DNA of 30,976 nucleotides from Pseudomonadota bacterium (GTDB taxonomy: Bacteria; Pseudomonadota; Gammaproteobacteria; Steroidobacterales; Steroidobacteraceae). The position numbers and the translations under genes are program-made. Location: positions 1 to 30,976 of the forward strand of contig JAJZLX010000652.1 in the NCBI GenBank assembly GCA_021850555.1, read 5' to 3'. Positions within the stretch are counted from its first letter, which is position 1. Every line of letters starts with the position of its first letter. Shown here in pieces: positions 1-12,120 of the stretch. The notes beneath the pieces were generated by a model that was not told where the DNA came from, did no database searches, and saw nothing but the letters and a program-made list of their open reading frames with translations.

Positions 1-27
1 ATCTTCGGGATCGAGTGTCGCAGCCAT
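1..27 (-). CDS. 5' end of an unidentified minus-strand gene (partial)
   Basis: On the minus strand an ATG at 27-25 opens a reading frame coding M-A-A-T-L-D-P-E-D to the window edge. It is preceded by a purine-rich GGGGA four bases upstream (complement of 30-36), which could be a ribosome binding site. The gene would be divergent from the hydrolase gene that starts at 123. Nine residues are too few to name a family, so no function is assigned. The open frame could be chance; the support is the start codon plus Shine-Dalgarno-like sequence. Confidence 0.35.
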
Positions 28-122
28 GTGTCCCCGGTCCTTTCCCGATTGCACTGGAAGACCCGTCCGGTCGGCGTGCCATTATGCTATGCGCTCCACA
101 GACCTGAGTTAAGGTGTCTCCC

Positions 123-818
123 ATGACCTACACCTTCCCGCCTTGCCCTGTCGTCAGCGTGCCCGTCATCGGCTCGGGCTCGCGCTTGCCCGTCCACCGC
201 ATCTACTGCGTGGGCCGCAACTTCGCCGAGCACGCGAAGGAGATGGGGCAAAGCGCAAGCGAGCCGCCGGTGTTCTTTCTCAAGCCCGCCGATGCGGCCC
301 TGGTGGTGGAGGCGGGGCGGACTGGAGAGCTCCCCTATCCGGGGCTGACTCACGATCTGCATCACGAGATCGAGCTGGTGGTGGCGCTCGGGGAAGGCGG
401 CCGCAACATTGCCAGGGAAGAGGCTCTGCGGCATGTCTTCGGCTATGCCGTCGGACTCGACATGACCCGCCGCGACCTGCAGGGGCAGATGAAGAAGCGG
501 GGAGGGCCGTGGGACATCGGCAAGGCGTTCGATCACTCCGCGCCCGTCGGACCGATCACGCCCGCTGCCAAGGCCGGTGAGATCACCCGTGCCGAGATCA
601 CCTTGCACGTCAACGGCGAGCTGCGCCAGCACGGGTTGCTCAGCCAGATGATCTGCAGCGTGCCCGAGATCCTCGCGCAGCTGTCCGCGGCCTGGGAGCT
701 CAAGGCCGGCGACCTGATCTATACCGGCACGCCCGCGGGTGTCGCCGCCGTGAAGCCCGGCGATGCGCTCGAGGGCCGTGTCGGCGGCCTGGAAACGCTG
801 CACGTGCGCATCGTCTGA
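123..818 (+). CDS. Fumarylacetoacetate hydrolase family protein (fumarylpyruvate hydrolase-like)
   Basis: Protein of 231 residues with the fold signature of the FAH superfamily: Y-C-V-G-R-N-F near residue 28, F-L-K-P near 52, metal ligands E82 and E84 in H-E-I-E-L, D113 in G-L-D-M-T-R-R-D, and the C-terminal Y-T-G-T-P-A-G-V motif. The size and sequence fit small single-domain members such as fumarylpyruvate hydrolase (NagK) or FAHD1-type acylpyruvate hydrolase/oxaloacetate decarboxylase, which cleave C-C bonds with Mg2+ in the cytosol. The substrate cannot be read from sequence. I chose the ATG at 123 because AAGG at 111-114 lies eight bases upstream; an in-frame GTG at 114 would overlap that site. 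A hairpin terminator follows at once. The convergent thiolase gene suggests catabolism of aromatic ring-cleavage products, but this is inference. Confidence 0.88.
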   Translation: MTYTFPPCPVVSVPVIGSGSRLPVHRIYCVGRNFAEHAKEMGQSASEPPVFFLKPADAALVVEAGRTGELPYPGLTHDLHHEIELVVALGEGGRNIAREEALRHVFGYAVGLDMTRRDLQGQMKKRGGPWDIGKAFDHSAPVGPITPAAKAGEITRAEITLHVNGELRQHGLLSQMICSVPEILAQLSAAWELKAGDLIYTGTPAGVAAVKPGDALEGRVGGLETLHVRIV

Positions 819-825
819 GCAGGCC

Positions 826-850
826 CGGGGGCGCTGCCCCCGCGGTTTTC
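826..850 (+). terminator. Hairpin terminator between convergent genes
   Basis: A perfect 7-bp stem, CGGGGGC (826-832) and GCCCCCG (836-842), closes a GCT loop and is followed by CGG and TTTT at 846-849. It sits eight bases after the hydrolase stop codon and just before the stop codon of the convergent thiolase (851-853). The T-run makes it an intrinsic terminator for the plus strand. On the minus strand the stem would form but has no T-tract after it. Confidence 0.6.
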
Positions 851-2056
851 CTACACCCGCTCCAGCGCCACGGCGATTCCCTGTCCAACGCCGATGCACA
901 TGGTGCATAGCGCGCGTTTTGCGCCGGTGGCCTCCAATTGACTCACGGCGGTGGCGACCAGCCTGGCGCCGCTCGCTCCGAGCGGATGGCCGATCGCGAT
1001 GGCTCCGCCGTTGGGATTGACGTGCTCGGCGTCGTCGGGCAGCCCCAGCTCGCGCAGGACCGAGAGCGACTGAGCCGCGAAAGCTTCGTTGAGCTCGATG
1101 ACATCGAAGTCGGACAGTCTCAGTCCCGTGCGCTCGAGGAGCTTGCGGGTGGCCGGCACCGGCCCGATCCCCATGATGCGCGGCGGCACGCCGGCAACCG
1201 CGCCGCCGATCACGCGGGCCCGGGGCGTGAGGCCGAAGCGCCGGGCGGCCGCTTCGCTGGCGAGCAGCACGGCGGCGGCGCCATCGTTGATTCCCGAGGC
1301 ATTGCCCGCGGTGACCGAGCCCTCGGGGCGCACGACGCCCTTGAGCCTCGCCAGGGCTTCCAACGAAGTATCGGGCCGGGGATGCTCGTCGGTCTCGATG
1401 CGCTGCGGCTCCTTCTTCGGCCGGGCGATCACGATCGGGACGATTTCCCGTGTGAAGAACCCGCGCGCCAGGGCCCGCCCATACCGTTGCTGACTGCGTA
1501 AGGCGAAGGCGTCCTGATCCTCACGCGAGATGCCGCGCTCAGCCACCAGGTTCTCGGCCGTCTCGGCCATGGAGTCGATGCCGAAGCGCGCCTGAATGAG
1601 CGGGTTGACGAACCGCCAGCCGATGGTCGTGTCCTCGAGCCGGGCGCCGCGGTCAAAGGCACCGCTTGCCTTGCCCATTACGAACGGCGCGCGCGTCATG
1701 CTCTCGACGCCCCCGGCGATGACGAGCTGCGCCTCACCCGCGGCAATGGTGCGGGCGGCGATGGCCACCGCGTCCAGGCTCGAGCCGCAAAGCCGATTGA
1801 CGGTCGAAGCCGGTACGCTCTCGGGAAGTCCCGCCAACAGCACCGCCATGCGCGCGACGTTGCGATTGTCCTCGCCGGCCTGGTTGGCGCAGCCGTAATA
1901 GACGTCATCGACGCTTGCCCAGTCGACGGCCGCATGGCGCTCGGTGAGCGCGCGGATCGGAAGGGCCGCCAGGTCGTCGGGGCGCACGCTCCCGAGGGCC
2001 CCTGCGTATCGGCCGAAAGGAGTGCGGAGTGCATCGCAGATGAACACTTGGGTCAT
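851..2056 (-). CDS. pcaF: Thiolase, 3-oxoadipyl-CoA thiolase type
   Basis: Protein of 401 residues, the usual length for biosynthetic/degradative thiolases. Nucleophile C90 lies in N-R-L-C-G-S-S, H357 in G-H-P-L-G-A-S-G and the second cysteine C387 in T-M-C-I-G-V-G-Q-G, so the active site is complete. The stretch [16 protein letters not shown] near residue 55 is characteristic of the PcaF/PaaJ branch, which cleaves 3-oxoadipyl-CoA to succinyl-CoA and acetyl-CoA at the end of the beta-ketoadipate or phenylacetate pathway. A general acetyl-CoA acyltransferase role in fatty-acid oxidation is the alternative, and fatty-acid genes do occur later in the window. The ATG at 2056 was chosen because homologous proteins begin at M-T-Q-V-F-I; a longer frame reaches 2164 but that part is low-complexity. 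The ribosome binding site is weak. No pca or paa partner genes are next to it. Confidence 0.85.
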   Translation of the reverse strand: MTQVFICDALRTPFGRYAGALGSVRPDDLAALPIRALTERHAAVDWASVDDVYYGCANQAGEDNRNVARMAVLLAGLPESVPASTVNRLCGSSLDAVAIAARTIAAGEAQLVIAGGVESMTRAPFVMGKASGAFDRGARLEDTTIGWRFVNPLIQARFGIDSMAETAENLVAERGISREDQDAFALRSQQRYGRALARGFFTREIVPIVIARPKKEPQRIETDEHPRPDTSLEALARLKGVVRPEGSVTAGNASGINDGAAAVLLASEAAARRFGLTPRARVIGGAVAGVPPRIMGIGPVPATRKLLERTGLRLSDFDVIELNEAFAAQSLSVLRELGLPDDAEHVNPNGGAIAIGHPLGASGARLVATAVSQLEATGAKRALCTMCIGVGQGIAVALERV

Positions 2057-2221
2057 GAATGGTATCCAAGCTATTGAAATTAGAAATTTATTTTCCAGGG
2101 CTCGCCGCGCCACGATACCGGATGCGCGAGCCCCTGGCCATGCCGGAAGCGGTGGTTTTCCCAATCGTCTCCCGAGCCCGCTCGCCGATACAATACCGGC
2201 TCATCGATCTCGGGTACCCGT
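2057..2221. promoter_or_regulatory. Divergent intergenic region with likely promoters
   Basis: This 165-base gap separates the divergent thiolase and reductase genes. It holds an AT-rich patch at about 2074-2098 in otherwise GC-rich DNA, suited to the minus-strand promoter. A TACAAT hexamer at 2189-2194, 27 bases before the reductase start, resembles a sigma-70 -10 box, but I find no convincing -35 at the right distance. Promoter positions are inference. Confidence 0.35.
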
Positions 2222-3241
2222 ATGCCGCATTTCAAGGCTCTCCGCGTTCACCAAGGGTTGAATGGCCGCTTCGCTTCGCTCGAGTCCGTCTCGCTCGATG
2301 AGCTGACCCCGGGCGAGGTGGTCGTGCGAATCGCCTACTCCGGTCTCAACTACAAAGACGCGCTTGCGATCACCGGCAAGGGCAGCATCATGCGGGCCTA
2401 TCCGCGCACCGCGGGTATCGATCTCGCGGGTGTCGTCGAGCACAGTGAGCACGCCGCCTTCAAGGCGGGCGATCGGGTGCTCGCCACGGGCGCCGGGCTC
2501 GGAGAGTGGCTCGACGGCGGACTCGCTGAATACGCACGCCTTCCTGCGCAGGCGCTGGTGCCTCTGCCGGCTCCGCTCACCCTGTTCGATGCCATGGCGC
2601 TCGGCACGGCCGGCTTCACGGCGGCCCTGGCCCTCACTCGCATGCTGGAGAATCATCAGTCCCCCGAGCTTGGCCCGATTGCCGTCACCGGCGCCACGGG
2701 CGGGGTCGGCGGCATCGCCCTCGGCCTGTTCAAGCAGGCGGGATTTTCCACCGTGGCGATTACGGGCAAGGTGGGCGCCGAGGGGTATTTGCACGCGCTC
2801 GGGGCCGACCGGGTCATCGAGCGCCAGCATCTTGACCTCGGCGGCAAGCCGCTCGAGCAGGCGCTCTGGGGCGGGGCGGTCGACAATCTCGGCGGAGAGA
2901 TGCTCACGTATCTCACGCGCACGGTGAAGCCCTGGGGCAACATCGCCTGCATCGGACTCGCCGAGTCCCCGCTGCTCAACACGACGGTGATGCCCCTGAT
3001 CCTGCGCGGGGTGAGCCTGCTCGGCATTCACTCGGTGGAGGTGCCGCGGCCGTGGCGGCTGAAGCTCTGGGAGAGGCTCGCCGGGGAGTGGAAGCTGCCC
3101 GATCTGAAAGGGCGCATCGTCAAAGCGGTCATCGGTCTCGAGGAGGTGCCGCTCGCATGCGAGGAGCTGATCGCCGGACGTGCGCGCGGCCGCTACGTGG
3201 TCGGCCTCGCGGGCGAGGAGCTCGAGCCGCCGGAGCGCTGA
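2222..3241 (+). CDS. acuI: Acrylyl-CoA reductase / YhdH-type MDR oxidoreductase
   Basis: Protein of 339 residues in the zinc-independent medium-chain dehydrogenase/reductase superfamily. The N-terminal catalytic domain shows S-G-L-N-Y-K-D-A near residue 41 and P-R-T-A-G-I-D-L-A-G-V-V near 61. The NADPH-binding Rossmann domain has the glycine-rich A-T-G-G-V-G-G at about 158-164, and G-A-D-R-V-I-E near 198. The whole protein follows the YhdH/YhfP/AcuI family, whose characterised members reduce acrylyl-CoA to propionyl-CoA with NADPH and protect against toxic acrylyl-CoA; others are annotated as quinone oxidoreductases. It is cytosolic. The ATG at 2222 has only a weak ribosome binding site, but the family N-terminus fits. 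It is transcribed divergently from the thiolase. The exact substrate is not proven by sequence. Confidence 0.85.
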   Translation: MPHFKALRVHQGLNGRFASLESVSLDELTPGEVVVRIAYSGLNYKDALAITGKGSIMRAYPRTAGIDLAGVVEHSEHAAFKAGDRVLATGAGLGEWLDGGLAEYARLPAQALVPLPAPLTLFDAMALGTAGFTAALALTRMLENHQSPELGPIAVTGATGGVGGIALGLFKQAGFSTVAITGKVGAEGYLHALGADRVIERQHLDLGGKPLEQALWGGAVDNLGGEMLTYLTRTVKPWGNIACIGLAESPLLNTTVMPLILRGVSLLGIHSVEVPRPWRLKLWERLAGEWKLPDLKGRIVKAVIGLEEVPLACEELIAGRARGRYVVGLAGEELEPPER

Positions 3242-3597
3242 GCACGAGGAGGCATCCGATGGCACGAGAGCCCCTGGCACCGGCTCCCCGGGCAGTGCCG
3301 CAGTCCGGCGCGGCCGACCCCGAACGGGGCAGTTCGCCGCTCGAGACCGACACCGGACGAGGAGTTCGAGCTGCTGCGCGAGCAGGTCGGCGACGAGAGC
3401 GGGTGCCGCTACTTCAACGATGTGTGCTAAGCCGCCGGCGATGAGGTGCTGAGCGGCAGCAGGCGGCTGCGCGGTGAGCGGGGCATCCGGTTCGAGTCGG
3501 GGGCTCGAGAGCCTTGAGGTCCCGCCCGACTCGCGCGCCGCCCGGTCCGCGGCTATGCTTGCCTCCGCATGTTTTATGAAGAGGACAGGCGGCTCAA
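3242..3597. other. Gene-poor stretch between the reductase and murJ
   Basis: This 356-base gap holds one possible small ORF starting at 3259 (listed separately). The remainder, about 3445-3597, shows no coding frame I trust. A TATGCT at 3554-3559 could be a -10 box for murJ but lacks a recognisable -35. No tRNA, repeat family or T-tailed terminator was seen. Confidence 0.5.
3259..3427 (+). pseudogene. Small ORF, apparently frameshifted (57-residue composite)
   Basis: A strong Shine-Dalgarno sequence GAGGAGG (3246-3252) precedes an ATG at 3259. In that frame the first 31 codons are unremarkable, then become arginine-rich low-complexity sequence to a stop at 3442-3444. In the frame used by the upstream reductase gene, a very protein-like stretch runs from about 3350 to a TAA at 3425-3427: P-D-E-E-F-E-L-L-R-E-Q-V-G-D-E-S-G followed by C-R-Y-F-N-D-V-C. 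Its codons nearly all end in G or C, as in real genes here. That frame has no start codon after the reductase stop. The simplest reading is a short gene with a single-base indel near 3345-3352, real or a sequencing error. I recognise no family. Confidence 0.4.
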
Positions 3598-5214
3598 GTG
3601 ACGCAAGAGCGGACGGTTTCCCCGGGCGGGCGCGGCGAAAGACTCAACACCCGGGCCGCCGGGGTGATCGCCCTGGCGGTGTTGTGCAGCCGGGTGCTCG
3701 GACTGGTGCGCTGGATGGTGTTCGGGGCGCTGTTCGGCGGCGGGCGGCTGATGGACGTCTACATCACCGCGTTTCGCATTCCCAACCTGTTGCGCGACCT
3801 GGTGGCCGAAGGGGCGCTGTCGACCGCATTCGTCACGACCTTCAGCAAAACGCTGCTGCGCGAGGGCGAGCAGTCCGCCTGGCAGCTCGCGAACAAGGTG
3901 CTGACGCTCGCGGTGATCGCACTCAGCGTGGTGGTGCTGCTCGGCATCGTGCTCGCGCCCTGGCTCGTGGCGTTGCTCGGGTGGGGTTTCAGTCCCGCCA
4001 AGGCCGCCCTCACCGTCGAGCTCACGCGGATCATGTATCCGTTCATCCTGATCGTGTCGCTCGCGGCGCTCGTGATGGGCATGCTCAATGCGCGCAACGT
4101 GTTCGGCATGCCGGCGATGGCCTCGAGCTTCTTCAATCTGGCCACCATCATCACCGGAGCGGGACTGGGCTGGTGGCTCGATCCGCACTTCGGCCCCAAG
4201 GCGACGGTGGGCCTCGCGCTTGGGACCCTGGTTGGAGGTCTTGCGCAGCTCGGCGTGCAGCTGCCGTCGCTGCGGCGCTTCGGGTACCGGTTCCGACCGG
4301 ACTTTCACTGGCGTGACCCGGGGGTCAAGGCCATCCTGCTCATCATGGGGCCGTCGGTGATCGCCGCGAGCTCCGTTCAGGTGAACGTGGTGGTGAATTC
4401 GGCGTTCGCCTCGCTGATGGGAAACGGACCGATCACCTGGCTCTCGTACGCCTTCCGTCTGATGCAGTTTCCGCTCGGCATGTTCGGAGTGGCGCTCGGC
4501 ACCGTGGCGCTGCCCATGCTCTCGCGCTTGGCCGCATCGGGAGATCACACGGCATTTCGCCGCGAGCTCGCCCGCGGCATGCGCATGGTCTTCGTGATGA
4601 CCGTGCCCGCGGCCGTCGGGTTGATCGTGCTCGCCGCGCCGATCGTGTCCGTGTTGTATCAGCACGGACGGTTCTCGGCAGCCGATGCCGCCGAGACCGC
4701 CGCGGCGCTGCGCTACTACGCCCTGGGGCTGTGCGGATATGCCGCGCTCAAGGTGCTCGTCAACGCCTTCTACGCCATCGACCGGCGCAAGACCCCCATG
4801 ATGGTGAGCCTGGGGGCGATGGGACTGAATCTGCTGCTGTGCTGGCTGTTGACCGTGCGCTTTCACTGGGGACCGAAGGGGCTGGCGCTCTCCACCGCGT
4901 GTGTCGCGACGACGAACTTCCTGGTGTTGTACGGGCTCATGCGCCATCACCTCGGACGGCTCGAGTCCCGCGCCATGCTCGCCATGCTGGTGAAGCTCGG
5001 CCTCGCCTGCGGGGCGCTGGCGCTCATCTGCTGGGGCGGCTCGCACTGGCTGCTCGGCAACTGGGCGCTCGAGCGGTTCTGGCCCAAGCTCGGCGCGCTG
5101 ATGGCGGTCATCGTGGCCGGCGCCGGCGCGTTCTTTGGATTTGCGATGCTGCTCGGCATCGAAGAGGTGCGCGAGATCACGCATGCCGTGCGGCGTAAAC
5201 TGCATGCCAGATGA
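3598..5214 (+). CDS. murJ: Lipid II flippase MurJ
   Basis: Integral inner-membrane protein of 538 residues (Escherichia coli MurJ has 511), hydrophobic throughout, as expected for the 14-helix MOP/MVF fold. It moves undecaprenyl-diphosphate-linked peptidoglycan precursor (lipid II) across the inner membrane. The N-terminal region contains the conserved S-R-V-L-G-L-V-R, then L-M-D-V-Y near residue 44 and N-L-L-R-D-L-V-A-E-G-A near 57, where the functionally essential charged residues of the central cavity lie. The start is a GTG at 3598; upstream ATGs at 3569 and 3576 are out of frame, and a GAGGA-rich stretch at 3580-3585 could serve as ribosome binding site. The C-terminus is basic. It is followed after 66 bases by a beta-barrel gene in the same direction; a hairpin in that gap may separate the two. 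Confidence 0.95.
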   Translation: MTQERTVSPGGRGERLNTRAAGVIALAVLCSRVLGLVRWMVFGALFGGGRLMDVYITAFRIPNLLRDLVAEGALSTAFVTTFSKTLLREGEQSAWQLANKVLTLAVIALSVVVLLGIVLAPWLVALLGWGFSPAKAALTVELTRIMYPFILIVSLAALVMGMLNARNVFGMPAMASSFFNLATIITGAGLGWWLDPHFGPKATVGLALGTLVGGLAQLGVQLPSLRRFGYRFRPDFHWRDPGVKAILLIMGPSVIAASSVQVNVVVNSAFASLMGNGPITWLSYAFRLMQFPLGMFGVALGTVALPMLSRLAASGDHTAFRRELARGMRMVFVMTVPAAVGLIVLAAPIVSVLYQHGRFSAADAAETAAALRYYALGLCGYAALKVLVNAFYAIDRRKTPMMVSLGAMGLNLLLCWLLTVRFHWGPKGLALSTACVATTNFLVLYGLMRHHLGRLESRAMLAMLVKLGLACGALALICWGGSHWLLGNWALERFWPKLGALMAVIVAGAGAFFGFAMLLGIEEVREITHAVRRKLHAR

Positions 5215-5216
5215 GA

Positions 5217-5251
5217 GCGAAGCGGGCTGGGAGCGCACGCTGGCGCTTCGC
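5217..5251 (+). repeat. Inverted repeat after murJ
   Basis: GCGAAGCG (5217-5224) and CGCTTCGC (5244-5251) form an 8-bp stem starting two bases after the murJ stop. The loop contains a second small stem, AGCG (5232-5235) with CGCT (5238-5241). No T-run follows, so it may be a Rho-type or attenuating structure rather than a classical intrinsic terminator. The same GCGAAGCG core recurs in the hairpin at 18375-18395. Confidence 0.4.
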
Positions 5252-5280
5252 GCCCAGTCACACCTGAGGAGTCGAGTCAC

Positions 5281-5973
5281 GTGAGCAGTCCCCTGAAACG
5301 ATCGGTTTGCCTTCTCGGAGCGCTGCTGCTGATGAGCGCGGGCGGCCGGGCTTCGGCCCAGACTTATTACGAGCAGACGTTCCGGCCCTGGCAGCCCCTG
5401 CACTGGCACGTGGAGGCCGGCTACAGCCCCACCCTGGGGCAGACCTCGAAGTACCTCGACGGGGGTTGGACGCTCGGCGGCGGGCTCACCTGGCAGCCGA
5501 GCCGCGCCACGCCGCTCGCCTTGCGCGCCGATCTCGACTACAGCTATTTCTACGCCACGCGCAACCTGATCGCGCTCAACGAGCGGGCCGACCAGATCCA
5601 GATCGACAACGGCTACGGAGAGGTGTTCGGGCTGAACGTCGATGGTGAATGGCGCACGCGGCTCAGTCCCATGACGAGCGCATTCTTTCTCGCCGGGGTG
5701 GGGGTGAATCACCGGCGTATCGCGCTGACGCAGACCCTCGCGTTCGGGAGCTACTTCTGCGATCCCTATTTCGGGTACTGCGACTACGGGTTGGTGCCGG
5801 GACAGGCGGTGGTGGCGAGCGACGATACCACCCGCTTCAGCTGGAACGCCGGAGCGGGTCTTGACTTCAGCTTGCGCAACGGCCAGACCTTCTTCGTCGA
5901 GGCGCGCTACATGCGCCTGCAGACGTCTCAGCCGACGGAGTTCCTGCCGATCACGGTGGGACTGCGGTTCTAG
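5281..5973 (+). CDS. Outer-membrane beta-barrel protein with signal peptide
   Basis: Protein of 230 residues. Residues 1-26 form a Sec signal peptide: basic start, hydrophobic core C-L-L-G-A-L-L-L-M, and an A-S-A cleavage site before Q-T-Y-Y. The mature part alternates polar and aromatic/hydrophobic residues (for example W-H-V-E-A-G-Y and D-L-D-Y-S-Y-F-Y), and the protein ends in V-G-L-R-F, the terminal phenylalanine typical of BamA-recognised barrels. Size suggests about eight strands, like OmpA-type or OmpW-type small porins. A cysteine pair about eight residues apart (F-C-D-P-Y-F-G-Y-C-D) lies in a predicted loop. The start is GTG at 5281, with GAGGAG about 5268-5273. No specific function can be assigned. 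It may be co-transcribed with murJ. Confidence 0.75.
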   Translation: MSSPLKRSVCLLGALLLMSAGGRASAQTYYEQTFRPWQPLHWHVEAGYSPTLGQTSKYLDGGWTLGGGLTWQPSRATPLALRADLDYSYFYATRNLIALNERADQIQIDNGYGEVFGLNVDGEWRTRLSPMTSAFFLAGVGVNHRRIALTQTLAFGSYFCDPYFGYCDYGLVPGQAVVASDDTTRFSWNAGAGLDFSLRNGQTFFVEARYMRLQTSQPTEFLPITVGLRF

Positions 5974-6235
5974 CTCGTGCCGCTTTCACCGGGGTTGCGC
6001 GGCCTCGCGCCGGCGGGTGGCGGGCTGGCTCTCGCGGGCGCCCCGCCCGGTGCGCCCGTGACGCTGCGCAACCGCTGCGGGCGCGGCTCAGGCTCGCCGG
6101 CGCCCGCGCTGTTCCTCGAGGGCGCGCCATCAGCGCTTGCGGATCCCGGCGCCGTTCGAGTTCGTGCCGATCAGGGTGGGGGCGAGCTTTCAGCCCGCCG
6201 CGCACAGGGCGGCGGTTCGGAGTAGCCTGTCCTCC

Positions 6236-10651
<4,416 letters not shown>

Positions 10652-10672
10652 GCGGCCGTACCGCACCGGAGT

Positions 10673-10710
10673 CCGCGCGGTTTTGAGCGCGGGGGCGATC
10701 CGAGGGATCG
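10673..10710 (+). terminator. Two hairpins after lhr, possible terminator
   Basis: CCGCGC (10673-10678) pairs with GCGCGG (10687-10692) over a loop containing GGTTTT. Immediately after, CGATCC (10696-10701) pairs with GGATCG (10705-10710) over GAG. Neither is followed by a T-run, so intrinsic termination is uncertain. Their position, 22 bases past the lhr stop and before the arn promoter region, fits a transcript end. Confidence 0.35.
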
Positions 10711-10756
10711 GTCTTGGACACTCGCCGCCGAAGCCGCCGGTACGAGCGGCCGCGAA

Positions 10757-10815
10757 GCTGGTAAAATTTGCCTTTTTATACCGCGTCCGGCCCGCGCCGG
10801 GCACGAAGGATATCC
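10757..10815 (+). promoter_or_regulatory. AT-rich leader and probable promoter of the arn locus
   Basis: A short AT-rich island (TAAAAT at 10762-10767 and TTTATA at 10775-10780) stands out from very GC-rich surroundings just before arnA-DH. TAAAAT is a fair -10 candidate; no clear -35 is visible, and I find no PmrA-type box (CTTAAT/CTTAAG repeats). The ribosome binding site AAGGA (10806-10810) is five bases before the ATG at 10816. Confidence 0.35.
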
Positions 10816-11874
10816 ATGGCACTGAAGATCATGATTCTCGGGGCGAACGGCTTCATCGGCAGCGCGCTCACCAGCGCGATCCTGCGCGAGCGCGACTGGG
10901 AGGTCTACGGCATCGACCTCTCCGACAACAAGCTCGGCGAGCTCCCCAGGAACGAGCGCTTCCACTTCGTCGAAGGCGACATCACCATCAACAAGGAATG
11001 GGTGGAGTACCACGTCAAGAAGTGCGACGTGGTGATGCCGCTGGTGGCCATCGCGAATCCGGCGCAGTACGTGACCCATCCGCTGAAGGTCTTCGAGCTC
11101 GACTTCGAGGCCAACGTCGATGTGGTGCGCCACTGCGTCAAGTACGGCAAGCGCCTGATCTTCCCCTCGACATCCGAGGTGTACGGCATGTCCCCGGATG
11201 CGGTGCTCGATGAGGAGTCGAGCCCGCTCGTCTACGGCCCGATCAACAAGCAGCGCTGGATCTACGCCGCCTCCAAGCAGCTGCTCGACCGGGTGATCTA
11301 CGCCTACGGGGTGCGCGATGGCCTCGATTACACGCTGTTCCGCCCGTTCAACTTCATCGGGCCCAATCTCGACAACATCGAGGAGCCCAAGGAGGGCAGC
11401 TCGCGCGTGTTCACCCAGTTCCTCTCCAACGTGCTCTACCGCCGGCCCATCAAGCTGGTCGACGGTGGGCGGCAGAAGCGCTCGTTCACCTACATCGACG
11501 ATGCGATCGAATGTCTGCTCACCATCATCGAGAACAAGGACGGGCGGGCCTCGCGCGGGATCTTCAATATCGGCAATCCGGGCAATTGCGTCTCGATCCG
11601 CGAGCTCGCCGAGCGCACCATCGCGATCGCGCAGGAGTTCCCGGAGCTGCGCGAGGTGGCGAGGGCGACCGAGATCATCGAAGTCTCGGCCGGGGAGTAC
11701 TACGGCAAGTATTACCAGGACATCCAGGTGCGCGTGCCGGCGATCGAGGCGGCGCGGCGCGTGCTCGGCTGGAGTCCGAGCACGGACCTCGACACGGCGG
11801 TCCGCCGCACCATCGACTACTACGTCAAGCTCGGCAGCTTCAGCGGCCGCGCCGGCGAGCAATCGAGTCTGTGA
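10816..11874 (+). CDS. arnA: UDP-glucuronate oxidative decarboxylase (stand-alone ArnA dehydrogenase domain)
   Basis: Protein of 352 residues matching only the C-terminal half of enteric ArnA. It should oxidise UDP-glucuronate at C4 with NAD+ and decarboxylate it to UDP-4-keto-arabinose (UDP-L-Ara4O), in the cytosol. NAD-binding G-A-N-G-F-I-G is at 9-15. The catalytic residues are all present: S120 and E121 in P-S-T-S-E-V-Y-G, Y150 and K154 of the Y-x-x-x-K motif, and R306 in Q-V-R-V-P-A, equivalent by constant offset to S433, E434, Y463, K467 and R619 of the Escherichia coli enzyme. Conserved H-V-K-K-C-D-V-V and F-E-L-D-F-E also match. The formyltransferase half is encoded separately at 16484. 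The ATG at 10816 has an excellent AAGGA site. A 246-base gap separates it from arnT. Confidence 0.92.
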   Translation: MALKIMILGANGFIGSALTSAILRERDWEVYGIDLSDNKLGELPRNERFHFVEGDITINKEWVEYHVKKCDVVMPLVAIANPAQYVTHPLKVFELDFEANVDVVRHCVKYGKRLIFPSTSEVYGMSPDAVLDEESSPLVYGPINKQRWIYAASKQLLDRVIYAYGVRDGLDYTLFRPFNFIGPNLDNIEEPKEGSSRVFTQFLSNVLYRRPIKLVDGGRQKRSFTYIDDAIECLLTIIENKDGRASRGIFNIGNPGNCVSIRELAERTIAIAQEFPELREVARATEIIEVSAGEYYGKYYQDIQVRVPAIEAARRVLGWSPSTDLDTAVRRTIDYYVKLGSFSGRAGEQSSL

Positions 11875-12120
11875 GGCGGCGCGGCTGCGCAGCGCGATCG
11901 GCCGGGCGCTCAAGAGCATGATGTTTTTGCGGCCTCCGGGACCGTTCCCCCGGGCGTCCGGGCTCGCGATGACCGATCCCGGGGTGTTCCTCGCAAGCGT
12001 GAGTGCTCGAGGACGCTCCCGGGCCAGGCTTCGGCGCGTCCCGGCATCCGTCACTCAAGGGCGGGCTCGGGCCCGGGTCCGGCCGGGCGATTCAGTCACC
12101 ATGCGAGGCAGGGCGAAGCC
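11875..12120. other. Gap inside the arn locus
   Basis: These 246 bases separate arnA-DH from arnT, whereas all later arn genes overlap or lie within 30 bases. The stretch is GC-rich with several short GGGCCC/CCCGGG-type inverted motifs and no T-tailed hairpin. ORFs across it on both strands are arginine/proline-rich and look like shadows. It could hold an internal promoter or a dispersed intergenic repeat; I cannot tell which. Confidence 0.4.

Noticed and set aside
3574..5712. Long open frame on the minus strand opposite murJ and the beta-barrel gene (over 700 codons)
   Set aside because: It is rich in histidine, arginine, glutamine and glutamate with no recognisable domain, as expected for the complement of GC3-rich genes. 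The plus-strand genes have clear family matches.
5977..6235. Possible small gene between the beta-barrel gene and lhr
   Set aside because: Frames on both strands are short or low-complexity (arginine, alanine, proline), with no good ribosome binding site.
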